DNA from: Neomicrococcus lactis
GTDB taxonomy: Bacteria; Actinomycetota; Actinomycetes; Actinomycetales; Micrococcaceae
DNA length: 64,000 nt
Reading direction: 5' to 3'
NCBI RefSeq assembly: GCF_014200305.1
Contig: NZ_JACHBL010000001.1
Coordinates: 930,001 to 994,000, forward strand
The notes under the pieces are model-generated. The model was given only the letters and a program-made list of their open reading frames with translations. It searched no databases and had not been told where the DNA came from. Of this stretch, positions 8,325-16,848 are shown in pieces; positions within the stretch are counted from its first letter, which is position 1, and each line of letters starts with the position of its first letter. Made by a program: the position numbers and the translations under genes.

Positions 8325-9323
8325 ATGTTTCAGAACGGAAACGGTACAGCTACCGGCATTGTTCTAGCGGTACTTGCGATCTTCGTGATCGTGGTCCTCA
8401 TCCGGTCAGTTCGAATCATCCCGCAGGCGCGCGCAGGAATCGTGGAGCGCCTCGGAAAGTATCAGCGCACGTTGGGCCCAGGCCTGACGCTGCTCATTCC
8501 ATTTGTGGACCGACTCTTGCCACTGTTGGACCTGCGCGAGACCGTTGTGAGCTTCCCGCCGCAGCCCGTCATCACGGAAGACAACCTGGTAGTCAGCATT
8601 GACACCGTGGTCTACTTCCAGATCACGGAGCCACGGGCCGCCACGTACGAAATCGCGAACTACATTCAGGCCGTGGAGCAGTTGACCACCACGACGCTTC
8701 GTAACGTTGTGGGTGGTTTGAACCTTGAAGAGGCACTCACGAGCCGCGACCAGATCAACGGCCAGCTCCGTGGCGTTCTTGACGAAGCCACAGGCAAGTG
8801 GGGCATCCGCGTGTCACGCGTGGAGCTCAAGGCCATTGATCCGCCACTCTCCATCCAGGACTCGATGGAGAAGCAGATGCGCGCTGAGCGTGATCGCCGC
8901 GCCGCCATCTTGACCGCTGAAGGCACCAAGCAGTCTCAGATCCTCACGGCCGAAGGTCAGCGCCAGGCGGCGATCTTGGCCGCTGAAGGCGACGCCAAGG
9001 CTGCGATTCTGCGTGCAGACGGTGAAGCTCAGGCCATTCAGAAGGTCTTCGACGCCATCCACGCTGGACGCCCTGATCAGGAACTTCTGGCCTACCAGTA
9101 CTTGCAGACGCTCCCGAAGATCGCCGAGGGAACCGCAAACACTTTGTGGATCATCCCGAGCGAAGTCGGAGATGCTCTCAAGGGCATCGGCGGGGCTCTA
9201 GGAAACTTTGGTGGTGTCGGCGGTGCTGGCGCTACCAGCGGTGCGGGTGCTACGGGCGTTGCGGGCAATGCCGGTAACGCAGGAACCACAGGCAATAATC
9301 CGGCCGGTTCTGCCAACTCATAG
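8325..9323 (+). CDS. SPFH/Band 7 (stomatin/QmcA-like) membrane protein
   Basis: A 332-residue protein with one N-terminal transmembrane helix (GIVLAVLAIFVIVVLI, residues ~8-25) and the Band 7 signature (RIIPQARAGIVERLGKYQRTLGPGLTLLIPFVD). A long helical region contains repeated AEG(X)KQ(A/S)xILTAEG units near residues 195-245 that form the stomatin coiled coil. It ends in a Gly/Ala/Asn-rich tail of ~50 residues, probably disordered. SPFH proteins oligomerise under the membrane and organise protease or lipid domains. ATG 8325 is preceded by a strong GAAAGGGGG Shine-Dalgarno. Coupled to the upstream NfeD gene. Confidence 0.92.
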   Translation: MFQNGNGTATGIVLAVLAIFVIVVLIRSVRIIPQARAGIVERLGKYQRTLGPGLTLLIPFVDRLLPLLDLRETVVSFPPQPVITEDNLVVSIDTVVYFQITEPRAATYEIANYIQAVEQLTTTTLRNVVGGLNLEEALTSRDQINGQLRGVLDEATGKWGIRVSRVELKAIDPPLSIQDSMEKQMRAERDRRAAILTAEGTKQSQILTAEGQRQAAILAAEGDAKAAILRADGEAQAIQKVFDAIHAGRPDQELLAYQYLQTLPKIAEGTANTLWIIPSEVGDALKGIGGALGNFGGVGGAGATSGAGATGVAGNAGNAGTTGNNPAGSANS

Positions 9324-9336
9324 TCACGCAAGCTCA

Positions 9337-9383
9337 AAGGCTCTTGCTTTATCGGCTTACATACCCGGTAAAGCAAGAGCCTT
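9337..9383 (+). terminator. Hairpin terminator after the nfeD-SPFH pair
   Basis: Perfect 15-bp inverted repeat: arms 9337-9351 (AAGGCTCTTGCTTTA) and 9369-9383, loop 17 nt, starting 13 bases after the SPFH stop. There is no long T run after the stem, but its perfect pairing and position favour termination before rbpA. Confidence 0.6.
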
Positions 9384-9406
9384 CGCTATACTTGAGTGTC
9401 TTTGCG

Positions 9407-9432
9407 GGAATGATTCCAGGATCTTGCTCGTT
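9407..9432 (+). promoter_or_regulatory. Sigma-R/Sigma-H-type promoter of rbpA
   Basis: GGAAT (9407-9411, preceded by another G) and GTT (9430-9432) are separated by exactly 18 nt. This is the consensus of actinobacterial ECF sigma-R/sigma-H promoters. It lies 38 bases upstream of the rbpA start codon. In Streptomyces rbpA is a known sigma-R target, so the match is both sequence-based and in the expected place. Confidence 0.6.
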
Positions 9433-9470
9433 GACTAAGGACGAGTAGTTTATCTATCGGAGGGAAGACA

Positions 9471-9824
9471 GTGAGCGATCGCAGTTTGCGAGGTATGCGT
9501 CTTGGCGCACAGAGCATGGAGACGGAAGCTGGCGTAGAACCAGCTCCACGCCAGCGCGTTGAATACCGTTGCGAAGACGGAGAGCAGGTCTTCGTGATGT
9601 TTGCAGCCGAGGCTGAGATTCCGCCGACGTGGACCTCTAAGACCGGCAAGGAAGCCGTTCTTGTCAATGGCGAAAAGCCAGTTGATAGCAACGAAAAGCC
9701 AGTGCGTACGCACTGGGACATGCTGTTGGAGCGTCGTTCTGTAGACGAGCTTGAGCAGATTCTTGAGGACCGCCTCAACAAGCTTCGCGAATCGCGCGGG
9801 GAAAAGGTTTCTGCAAAGAAGTAA
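9471..9824 (+). CDS. rbpA: RNA polymerase-binding protein RbpA
   Basis: A 117-residue protein colinear with RbpA throughout. The N-terminal tail is DRSLRGMRLGAQSMETE. A central zinc-ribbon-like core domain follows (EYRCEDGEQ, then AEAEIPPTW, then KTGKEAVLV). The basic linker and sigma-interacting helix are RTHWDMLLERRSVDELEQIL. RbpA binds RNA polymerase with the principal sigma factor and stabilises open complexes. GTG 9471 follows a GGAGG Shine-Dalgarno. The gene stands alone between a hairpin and a strong terminator, behind a sigma-R-type promoter. Confidence 0.96.
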   Translation: MSDRSLRGMRLGAQSMETEAGVEPAPRQRVEYRCEDGEQVFVMFAAEAEIPPTWTSKTGKEAVLVNGEKPVDSNEKPVRTHWDMLLERRSVDELEQILEDRLNKLRESRGEKVSAKK

Positions 9825-9857
9825 GACTTCTCTGCAGTAGGTAGCTAAAGAAGCAAT

Positions 9858-9895
9858 AAAGGAAGGCCGGGGCATTTCGCCCTGGCCTTCCTTTT
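9858..9895 (+). terminator. Rho-independent terminator of rbpA
   Basis: The stem is AAAGGAAGGCCGGGG (9858-9872) paired with 9880-9894 with one G.U pair, followed by a TTTT run. It lies 33 bases after the rbpA stop. The mirror A-run means it could also serve the minus-strand mannosyltransferase gene ending at 9916. Confidence 0.85.
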
Positions 9896-9915
9896 GCGTA
9901 TGTGTCGGCTACGTA

Positions 9916-10662
9916 CTACTTGCCGAGCTTCGACTTGATCTTGGCGCTCAGGGTTTCTGCACGTGCAGAAAGTCCCCAACGAACCACGTTCACCATGGCT
10001 TCGGTGACAATGTTGCCGCTCATCTTGGAGACGCCAAGTTCGCGCTCCACGAAGGTGATGGGAACTTCCACGATGCGGCGGCCCATACGTGCCACACGGA
10101 AGGTCATGTCCACCTGGAATCCGTAGCCCACAGAATCAATCTCGTTGAAGTCCATAGAACGGAGGGTGTCAGCGGTGTAGGCGCGATAGCCGGCCGTGAT
10201 GTCGCGCAGCTTCAATCCCAACATGATGCGGGAGAACTGGCTGCCACCCAGGGAGATGAACTTTCGGTGGAGTGGCCAGTTCACCACGGAGCCACCCTTC
10301 ACCCAGCGGGAACCAATGACCAAGTCGGCGCCGCGAGGAATCTCCGCCAAAAGACGTGGGAGCTGTTCTGGCTGGTGGGAGCCATCGGCGTCCATCTCTA
10401 CCAGGACGTCGTAGTCGCGATCGAGTCCCCAACGGAAGCCGGCGATGTACGCCGCGCCCAGTCCTTCTTTGCCCTTGCGGTGCATGACATGGATGTTGGA
10501 GTCCTGTGCAGCCATCTCATCGGCCAGCTGGCCGGTGCCGTCCGGCGAATTGTCATCGGCGATCAGGACATGAACGTCGGCCGCAGCGGCGCGAAGACGG
10601 TTCACGGTAATCGGCAAAGACTCCCGCTCGTTATAGGTGGGAATAATCGTCAGTACCCGCAC
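9916..10662 (-). CDS. ppm1: Polyprenol monophosphomannose synthase (GT2)
   Basis: A 248-residue GT2 glycosyltransferase. It has the N-terminal nucleotide-sugar site IIPTYNERESL, DDNSPDGTG and the DxD motif in VEMDADGSHQPEQL, plus the conserved GSRWVKGG and FVERELGVSKMSG segments of dolichyl/polyprenyl-phosphate mannose synthases. It transfers mannose from GDP-Man to polyprenyl phosphate on the inner face of the membrane, supplying lipid-linked mannose for lipoglycans and protein O-mannosylation. Unlike M. tuberculosis Ppm1 there is no fused apolipoprotein acyltransferase domain. GTG 10660-10662 is preceded by AGGAGG at ideal spacing. It has its own promoter candidate ~220 bases upstream. Confidence 0.9.
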   Translation of the reverse strand: MRVLTIIPTYNERESLPITVNRLRAAAADVHVLIADDNSPDGTGQLADEMAAQDSNIHVMHRKGKEGLGAAYIAGFRWGLDRDYDVLVEMDADGSHQPEQLPRLLAEIPRGADLVIGSRWVKGGSVVNWPLHRKFISLGGSQFSRIMLGLKLRDITAGYRAYTADTLRSMDFNEIDSVGYGFQVDMTFRVARMGRRIVEVPITFVERELGVSKMSGNIVTEAMVNVVRWGLSARAETLSAKIKSKLGK

Positions 10663-10881
10663 GGGCGGAATCCTCCTGATGAGACAAATACACTTCGCCC
10701 GGCAGCGTTAAACCAAGACAGGGCACTAGATACCCTACAGGTTGAAACGAGGGAGTCCGCGAAACTTCGGGCCAAGGCGTGACAGTGTGACACAACTTGT
10801 TTTCTAAGGTTCCGCGGACTTCCTCGTAGATTGCTGGCTTTTTCCAGCTTGGAAAGCCAAAAAGGCTTCCCGTGAACTTCC

Positions 10882-10909
10882 ACATTAGTGGCTCTGTGGA
10901 GCCTGTCAA
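10882..10909 (-). promoter_or_regulatory. Sigma-A-type promoter toward ppm1
   Basis: On the minus strand, TTGACA (complement of 10904-10909) and TAATGT (complement of 10882-10887) are spaced by 16 bp. The match to the vegetative consensus is strong. Transcription would start near 10875 and give a leader of roughly 210 nt. Confidence 0.6.
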
Positions 10910-10917
10910 CCCTTGGC

Positions 10918-10949
10918 TGACTAGGTGATAAGTAAATACCACCTAGTCA
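10918..10949. repeat. 10-bp perfect inverted repeat (operator or terminator)
   Basis: TGACTAGGTG (10918-10927) and CACCTAGTCA (10940-10949) flank a 12-nt A/T-rich spacer. The element sits 8 bp upstream of the -35 box of the ppm1 promoter and 34 bases past the end of the amidohydrolase gene. Its symmetry fits an operator; the position after a stop codon also fits a terminator, though no T run follows. Confidence 0.5.
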
Positions 10950-10983
10950 CCACGGCGTGGCGATGGGATTTAGTCTATTACTT

Positions 10984-12582
10984 CTACAATTTATCGAACA
11001 GCGTGACGCCGTTCTTGACCGTCCGGAGGCACTCAGGGCTTCCGTGCTCAAGAGTTGGCAGCACTGGCGTGCCTGCGCGCGTGTCCGTGCTCCATGCCGA
11101 GACGCGCTCATCTGGCGTCTGGACGGAAAGCTCCCACGGCTCCCAGATTGCAAAAGTCGCTGGCGAGCTTGGACCCAACTGGCCAAGCAACGGGTTGCTT
11201 TCGCGCACCGCACGGTAGCCAGCACGAGTCTGGGCAATGAACGCAGCCTTCGACGAAATCCGAGCGCTCGAGGCGTGCAGGTTAAACGCCGCGGCCGCGA
11301 TTTCCCACGGGCTGTGATTGGTCACTGGCGCATCGGATCCGAAGGTCACCGGAATGCCAGCAGCAAGCATGGTTCCTACGCGGTTCATGATGGACGCGCG
11401 CTCTGCGCCAACGCGTTGCTCATACATTCCACCGGGAACGCCCCAGTAGGCGTCAAAGAGCGGCTGCATGGACACCGTCACGCCGAAACTCGCGAGCGCT
11501 TCGATGTGGGCGTCGTCGGCCATCTCCACGTGCTCAAGACGGTGATTAGCACCCTTGAGCTTCTCAATTCCCACAATTCCGGCAGCCTTCTCAAGCGCCT
11601 CGATGACTACGTCCAAGCCACGTTCACCGATGACGTGGAGGCCGCCCTGGACGCCGGCCAAGGTGCAAGCAACGAAGTGAGCTGCGGCGTCGTCCGCGGA
11701 AACGTACAACTGGCCGGTCTCGCCGGGTGCGTCAACGTAAGGCTCGCGCAAAGCGGCCGTGCGGGAACCGAGCGATCCATCGATCCGCAGGTCGCCAGCG
11801 AGGCCGCGCACCACGCCAGGTCCGAAAGAGTCCACGAGTTCGCGAGCGTGCTGTTCGTCGCGAGCCAGCTCGCCCCACAGCGCGTACACGGTGGGAAGGC
11901 TCTCCCCTGATTCGCGAGTCAGTGCTGCCAGAGATTCGAGGTCTTCACAGCCAGCAATGTGAGGCGCGGCGTTCTCCACGACGGCGGCAAAGCCACGCGA
12001 AGCGAAATGCTCCAGAGCCAACTTCTGCATCTGTGCGCGCTCGGCGGCGGTGTAGTTGGCAATGGACTGACGTGCAGCCACGTGCTGCTCGCCGGTCAGC
12101 GAACCGGTGTCCGTGGGAAGGCCCAGCTTGGCGGCAAAGCCAGCGCTGGCGATTCCGGAATGTGCATCAACGCGGGTCAGGTACACATCCTTGCCGCCCG
12201 AAGCGCGCTCGAGTTCTTCAGCGGACGGCACACGGGCTTCGTCCCAGCCGGATTCATCCCAGCCACGTCCCACGACGCGCTCATGCTGAGCTGCATGCGC
12301 GGAAACGCCATCCAAAACGTCCTGGACGCTACGCGCAGAGCCGAGGTCAAGACCAGAGATGGAATGCGCGGTCTCCGTGACATGCACATGCGAATCCACG
12401 AACGCCGGCGTAATCAAGGCGCCGTCAAGGTCGATCACATTCATGCGCGCATCTTGTAGCGAATCCGCGGCCGCTTCCCCACCAATCCACGCTACTTGAC
12501 CGTTCTCCACGATCATGGCGGTTGCATACGGGTCCACGGTCGAATAGACGGAACCGTTGCGGTACAGCGAAATCTCACTCAC
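10984..12582 (-). CDS. Amidohydrolase family protein, YtcJ-like
   Basis: A 532-residue metal-dependent hydrolase. An N-terminal composite beta-domain is followed by the metal motif DSHVHV, a conserved GRGWDESGWDE stretch, HRLEHVEMADD, the GSDAPVTNHSPW motif carrying the catalytic Asp, and the closing TRAGYRAVRESNPLLGQLGPSSPATFAIWE segment. This pattern matches the YtcJ/LAF3 branch of the amidohydrolase superfamily, whose substrates are mostly unknown N-substituted amides. No signal peptide, so cytosolic. It follows helY in the same direction with 30 bases between. GTG 12582 is the first start in frame; its ribosome site is weak. Confidence 0.85.
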   Translation of the reverse strand: MSEISLYRNGSVYSTVDPYATAMIVENGQVAWIGGEAAADSLQDARMNVIDLDGALITPAFVDSHVHVTETAHSISGLDLGSARSVQDVLDGVSAHAAQHERVVGRGWDESGWDEARVPSAEELERASGGKDVYLTRVDAHSGIASAGFAAKLGLPTDTGSLTGEQHVAARQSIANYTAAERAQMQKLALEHFASRGFAAVVENAAPHIAGCEDLESLAALTRESGESLPTVYALWGELARDEQHARELVDSFGPGVVRGLAGDLRIDGSLGSRTAALREPYVDAPGETGQLYVSADDAAAHFVACTLAGVQGGLHVIGERGLDVVIEALEKAAGIVGIEKLKGANHRLEHVEMADDAHIEALASFGVTVSMQPLFDAYWGVPGGMYEQRVGAERASIMNRVGTMLAAGIPVTFGSDAPVTNHSPWEIAAAAFNLHASSARISSKAAFIAQTRAGYRAVRESNPLLGQLGPSSPATFAIWEPWELSVQTPDERVSAWSTDTRAGTPVLPTLEHGSPECLRTVKNGVTLFDKL

Positions 12583-12612
12583 TTTTTTCTTGCATCACTT
12601 TCGTTAGGTGGC

Positions 12613-15600
12613 TTAGTCCACTTCACCTAAGCCGGTATGGGTTACGACGCCGCGGCGCACCAGATCTACTGCCTTGCGGCAGGTCTTGGCGAACTTCGGC
12701 GAAAGACCGGGCACCTTCGCGAGCTGGTCGAGCGAATCGATGACCTGCTTGGCCCACCGGACAAAGTCGCCGGCAGCGAGGTCAGTGCCGTTGAGCGCAT
12801 CGCGCAAATCCTTGCCGCGCGCCCAATGGAACATGGGCCAGACGAGGCCCAGCTCAGGGGCGGCCGTCTGCGGCAAATGGTGTACTTCTTCCAAATCAGT
12901 CAGCTCAGACCACTCGCGGACGGTGATGTCCCACGCGTCGTGGATGGCTGGGCTAGGAAGCTTGACATCCACCAAGCGTTCTTCGCGCTTGGCCTGGAAA
13001 ACAAGGGTGGTGATGAACGCGGCGAGTTCTTCTGGATCCAGGTTTTCCAGCACGCCGGATTCAAGAACCAACGAAGTGAGCATGTCGCGTTCGCCGTAGA
13101 TACGACGCAAGCGCTGCCCGGCCTGAGAAATCAGTGCGGCACCATCGGCAGCCAAAGCGGCCTCCGCCGTTGCTGCAGATTCCTCTGCTGCACCACCGGG
13201 GTTGTTGAGCCCCAAGTAGCCTTCGTTGTCGAGTTCGTGATCGAGCTTCAAATAGCCGTAGTGGTTAAGCACGGCGCACACACGATCATAGGTTTTCGCG
13301 ATGGTGTTGGTGCGGCCGCCAATTTGAGCCTTGATCTGGTCCGTTTCTTTGCGCAGCGTCCACCAGCGTTCGGCCCAGCGAGCATGGTCCTCTCGGTCCG
13401 AGCAGCCGTGGCATGGGTGCTGGCGAAGTGCCCTCTGAAGACGCGCGATTTCGGCGTCGTATTGCTCGGAACCAGAGAACTTGAACGCACGGTCAAAGTT
13501 CTTCGGGGGGCGCTTGTCTTGCAGGAGGTTGCGCAGACTTGATGCGAGGTCGCGGCGCTCGCGCGGCGAACGGCCCGTGAAGTTCTTGGGCATGCGCAAA
13601 CGCTCATGGATCACCACGGGCCCGTCGATGTCCATGGGGCTCAATCGCTTGATCTTGCCGTCGTCCGTAAGCACGGTGGGGCGTGGGTCCCGCAAAGACT
13701 GCGAAGTCTCAATGACTACACAACGTACGACGCCGCGTGGTCCCTTTGCGAGGAGAACGTCGCCTCTCGAAACACCTTCGAGGCTTGCGGCTGCCGCTCC
13801 CCTACGAATCCTGCGTTCCGAAGAGCTTGCGTTCTTTTCAGCATTGCTCAATTGGCGGCGCAGCTCTGCATACTCCGAGAAGTCTCCGAGATGGCACTGC
13901 ATGGACTCCGCGTAGCCAGCCAAAGACTCCTCGCGGCTGCGTACCTTGCGTGCAAGGCCAACCACGGATCGGTCGGCTTGGAACTGAGCGAAGGACGACT
14001 CAAGGATCCCGCGACCGCGTTCACGGCCGAACTGCGCCGTGAGGTTGAGGCTCATGTTGTAGGTAGGGCGGAAGCTCGAGTTCAACGGGTACGTACGCTT
14101 CGAGGCAAGACCGGCGACAGCGGCAGGGTCTGTGCCTGGCTGCCACAGCACCACGCCGTGGCCTTCCACGTCGATGCCGCGTCGGCCAGCTCGGCCAGTC
14201 AGCTGTGTGTACTCACCAGGGGTGATTTGTACGTGTTCTTCACCGTTGAACTTCACGAGCTTTTCAAGGACCACAGAGCGGGCTGGCATGTTGACGCCGA
14301 GCGCCAACGTTTCCGTGGCAAAAACGGCGCGGATGTAGCCCTCAGCAAAGAGCTTCTCCACGACTTCCTTGAAGACGGGAAGCATGCCTGCGTGGTGGGC
14401 GGCGAAACCATTGATGAGGCCGTCGCGCCATGACCAGAAGCCGAGGACATCGAGGTCGCTCGGGTTGAGGTCTTTTGCCGCGTCGTCGACGATGGCGGCA
14501 ATCTCGCGAGACTCGCGATCAGTCGTGAGCTTGAGTCCGGAACGGACGCATTGGCTCACCGCTCCGTCGCAACCCTTACGGGAGAAGATGAAGACAATGG
14601 CTGGGAGCAGTCCTGCTTTGTCGAGCGCACGAATCATCTGCGGACGCGACACGTTGAATCGTGGGGACTCTTCAGTGGCCTCCCACGAATTGCCGCGCTC
14701 GCCCTTGTCATAGCGACGATCGTTGCCAGGGCGTCCACGGTCATCTCCGCGACCGCCTCCGCGTCCCCCGTTCCGGGAACGGTCATACGCTTTTCCACCA
14801 CGCGAGGCGCGGAATTCTTCACGGTCTCGGCGGGACGATCCGCCACGGCCACTCCGCGTCAGTGTGGTGGCACGGTCATGACGGGCAATGCGCAGCAGCT
14901 CTGGATTCACCGTCAGGGACTCACGGCGTTGCTCCGTGCCGGCTTCGTCGAAGGAGACATCTTCAGCGAAAAGATCAACAATGCGTCCGCCCACCATGAC
15001 GTGCTGATACAGCGGAATGGGGCGGTGCTCGGACACGATAATCGCAGTGTCGCCGCGGACGGCGTCGAGCCAGCCACCGAATTCTTCGGCATTGGAAACT
15101 GTCGCGGACAGCGATGCCACCTGCACGGTCTGTGGCAAGTGGATGATGACTTCTTCCCAGACGGCGCCACGGAACTTGTCCGCCAAATAGTGGACTTCAT
15201 CCATCACTACGAAGGACAGGCCGCGAAGCGTGTCAGAGTCTGCGTACAACATGTTGCGCAGCACTTCGGTGGTCATGACAACAATGTCGGCTTCGGAATT
15301 GATGGACGTATCGCCGGTCAGCAGGCCTACGCGGTCTGCGCCGTACTTCTCCACGAATTCCTGGAACTTCTGGTTAGAGAGCGCCTTGATGGGGGTGGTG
15401 TAGAAACACTTTCCGTCCCGTTTGAGAGCAAGATAAACAGCAAACTCACCGACGACGGTCTTACCGGCACCAGTCGGTGCAGCAACCAGAACGCCGCGGC
15501 CCTTCTCGAGTTCTGTGCAGGCTTGAATCTGAAAATCGTCAAGCTCGAAAGAGAGTTGTTGGCGGAAACCGTACAGTTCGGTTTTGGCTTCAGCAGCGCG

Positions 15601-15639
15601 TTTTTTCGCAGCTGCGTACCTTTCGGCCGGAGAGGACAT
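12613..15639 (-). CDS. helY: HelY-type Ski2/Mtr4-like DEVH RNA helicase
   Basis: A 1008-residue superfamily 2 helicase. Motif I is APTGAGKTVVGEFAV, motif II DEVHYLAD, motif III SATVSNAEEFGGW, and motif VI QLTGRAGRRGID. The C-terminal half has the DSHCT-type domain (LTSLVLESGVLENLDPEELAAFITTLVF, residues ~840-1000) of Ski2/Mtr4 proteins. A cysteine pair is in the CHGCSDREDH segment. Between the two RecA lobes lies a ~65-residue Arg/Gly/Asp-rich insert (about residues 255-320) that looks disordered. Actinobacterial HelY sits next to tatC/tatA, as here, and is presumed to act on RNA. ATG 15637-15639 follows AAGGG. Confidence 0.92.
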   Translation of the reverse strand: MSSPAERYAAAKKRAAEAKTELYGFRQQLSFELDDFQIQACTELEKGRGVLVAAPTGAGKTVVGEFAVYLALKRDGKCFYTTPIKALSNQKFQEFVEKYGADRVGLLTGDTSINSEADIVVMTTEVLRNMLYADSDTLRGLSFVVMDEVHYLADKFRGAVWEEVIIHLPQTVQVASLSATVSNAEEFGGWLDAVRGDTAIIVSEHRPIPLYQHVMVGGRIVDLFAEDVSFDEAGTEQRRESLTVNPELLRIARHDRATTLTRSGRGGSSRRDREEFRASRGGKAYDRSRNGGRGGGRGDDRGRPGNDRRYDKGERGNSWEATEESPRFNVSRPQMIRALDKAGLLPAIVFIFSRKGCDGAVSQCVRSGLKLTTDRESREIAAIVDDAAKDLNPSDLDVLGFWSWRDGLINGFAAHHAGMLPVFKEVVEKLFAEGYIRAVFATETLALGVNMPARSVVLEKLVKFNGEEHVQITPGEYTQLTGRAGRRGIDVEGHGVVLWQPGTDPAAVAGLASKRTYPLNSSFRPTYNMSLNLTAQFGRERGRGILESSFAQFQADRSVVGLARKVRSREESLAGYAESMQCHLGDFSEYAELRRQLSNAEKNASSSERRIRRGAAAASLEGVSRGDVLLAKGPRGVVRCVVIETSQSLRDPRPTVLTDDGKIKRLSPMDIDGPVVIHERLRMPKNFTGRSPRERRDLASSLRNLLQDKRPPKNFDRAFKFSGSEQYDAEIARLQRALRQHPCHGCSDREDHARWAERWWTLRKETDQIKAQIGGRTNTIAKTYDRVCAVLNHYGYLKLDHELDNEGYLGLNNPGGAAEESAATAEAALAADGAALISQAGQRLRRIYGERDMLTSLVLESGVLENLDPEELAAFITTLVFQAKREERLVDVKLPSPAIHDAWDITVREWSELTDLEEVHHLPQTAAPELGLVWPMFHWARGKDLRDALNGTDLAAGDFVRWAKQVIDSLDQLAKVPGLSPKFAKTCRKAVDLVRRGVVTHTGLGEVD

Positions 15640-15762
15640 GTGTTTCCCTTTCCGGTCCGGGCGAGGACCTGATGTGTGCGCGATCCATGAAGTGATCGCT
15701 GTAGTTTGACCCTACCCGTGGCCACGCGAGGTTGAGGGGATTCACTCGCGGGCCGCGGCTAG

Positions 15763-16587
15763 TTAGTCAATTGCTTCCGGTGCCGGAAGGCTGGAACCTT
15801 GGCCTTTAGCCATGCGCTCATTCTCTGCTTCTTGAGTGGCGCGCTTCTTTGCAACACGCTTATCACGAACCAAGCAGAAGACGGTGGCGCCGAAGAAGAG
15901 CAACAGCAGCGGACCGGCCAAGACAAACATGGTGAGCGCGTCGCCGCCTGGTGCGGCCATTGCTGCAACCAAGCAGATCAGGAAGACCGTGATGCGCCAG
16001 TTTTTGACGATCACCTTGCCCGGCAAGATACCAATCATGTTCATACCGACCATCAGGACGGGAACGATCATGGCCAAGCCGAAGGCCAAGAGAAGTCGGA
16101 GGACAAACGGCAAGTAAACGTCGATACCAATGATGTTCGTGGCGTTTCCAGGCGTTAGACCCATGAAGAACTGCAACGCATGAGGCAGTACCCAGAATCC
16201 CAAGTACAAGCCCAACAGGAACAGCGGCAACGCTGCAGCGATGAAGCCGAGGGCATACCGCTTCTCGTTCTTGTGTAGACCCGGGACAATAAATGCCCAC
16301 ACTTCATAAAGCCACACTGGAGCCGAGAGCACGACGCCCAAGAAGACGGAAACTTGGATCATCGTGTCAAAAGGCGACACGGCGGTGGTGAAGTTAACTT
16401 CGCCGCCGAAGCTCTTGACAGGCTGAATCAGCAAGTCCAATACCGGGAAATACAGGAAGAACCCGGCAATCGTTGTAACAAGAAGCGCACCCAGAGAGAC
16501 GAATAGCCTGTTGCGGAGCTCAATCAAGTGCTCCTTAAGGGCCATCCGCCCTTCGGGGTTATCTACACGCTCTTTACGCGAGGCCAC
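15763..16587 (-). CDS. tatC: Sec-independent translocase subunit TatC
   Basis: A 274-residue polytopic membrane protein with six predicted helices. It opens with the conserved HLIELRNRLF motif of TatC, then has the FSPFDTMIQVSV-like periplasmic region (here TAVSPFDTMIQVSVF). It ends in a charged Lys/Arg/Glu-rich tail. TatC recognises twin-arginine signal peptides and with TatA exports folded proteins. GTG 16585-16587 starts 6 bases after the tatA stop, so translation is probably coupled. The tatA-tatC-helY order is the standard actinobacterial one; no tatB is present in the window. Confidence 0.96.
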   Translation of the reverse strand: MASRKERVDNPEGRMALKEHLIELRNRLFVSLGALLVTTIAGFFLYFPVLDLLIQPVKSFGGEVNFTTAVSPFDTMIQVSVFLGVVLSAPVWLYEVWAFIVPGLHKNEKRYALGFIAAALPLFLLGLYLGFWVLPHALQFFMGLTPGNATNIIGIDVYLPFVLRLLLAFGLAMIVPVLMVGMNMIGILPGKVIVKNWRITVFLICLVAAMAAPGGDALTMFVLAGPLLLLFFGATVFCLVRDKRVAKKRATQEAENERMAKGQGSSLPAPEAID

Positions 16588-16593
16588 CGAGAC

Positions 16594-16848
16594 TTAGAGG
16601 TTAGGGGTGTCGCGCTTGCGCTCAGGGTCAAGAACTTCGCCCTGAACGGTTTCGCCGTTCTTGGCGCGGGTTCCATCTGAGTCCACGCCGTCCTTTTGAT
16701 CTTCGTCCTTCATCTGACGTACTTCAGACTTGAAGATGCGGAGCGACTGGCCCATCGAGCGAGCTAGTCCTGGAAGTTTTGGCGCGCCAAAAAGCAAAAG
16801 TGCCAAAACGATGATGATGACCAAATGCCATCCCTGAAGTCCACCCAT
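16594..16848 (-). CDS. tatA: Sec-independent translocase subunit TatA
   Basis: An 84-residue protein with one N-terminal helix (residues ~6-21, [20 protein letters not shown]) that ends in the FGxxKLP hinge. An amphipathic helix ([17 protein letters not shown]) and a highly charged, probably unstructured tail follow. This is the TatA architecture; TatA oligomers form the protein-conducting assembly. ATG 16846-16848 is preceded by AAAGGA at good spacing. Confidence 0.95.
   Translation of the reverse strand: MGGLQGWHLVIIIVLALLLFGAPKLPGLARSMGQSLRIFKSEVRQMKDEDQKDGVDSDGTRAKNGETVQGEVLDPERKRDTPNL

Larger units (their letters stand above)
10663..10983 (-). other. Intergenic region upstream of ppm1
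   Basis: 321 bases with no credible gene on either strand. It holds a sigma-A-type promoter reading toward ppm1 (10882-10909), a 10-bp perfect palindrome just upstream of it (10918-10949), and an implied ~210-nt leader before the ppm1 start. I see no recognisable riboswitch in the leader. Confidence 0.6.
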
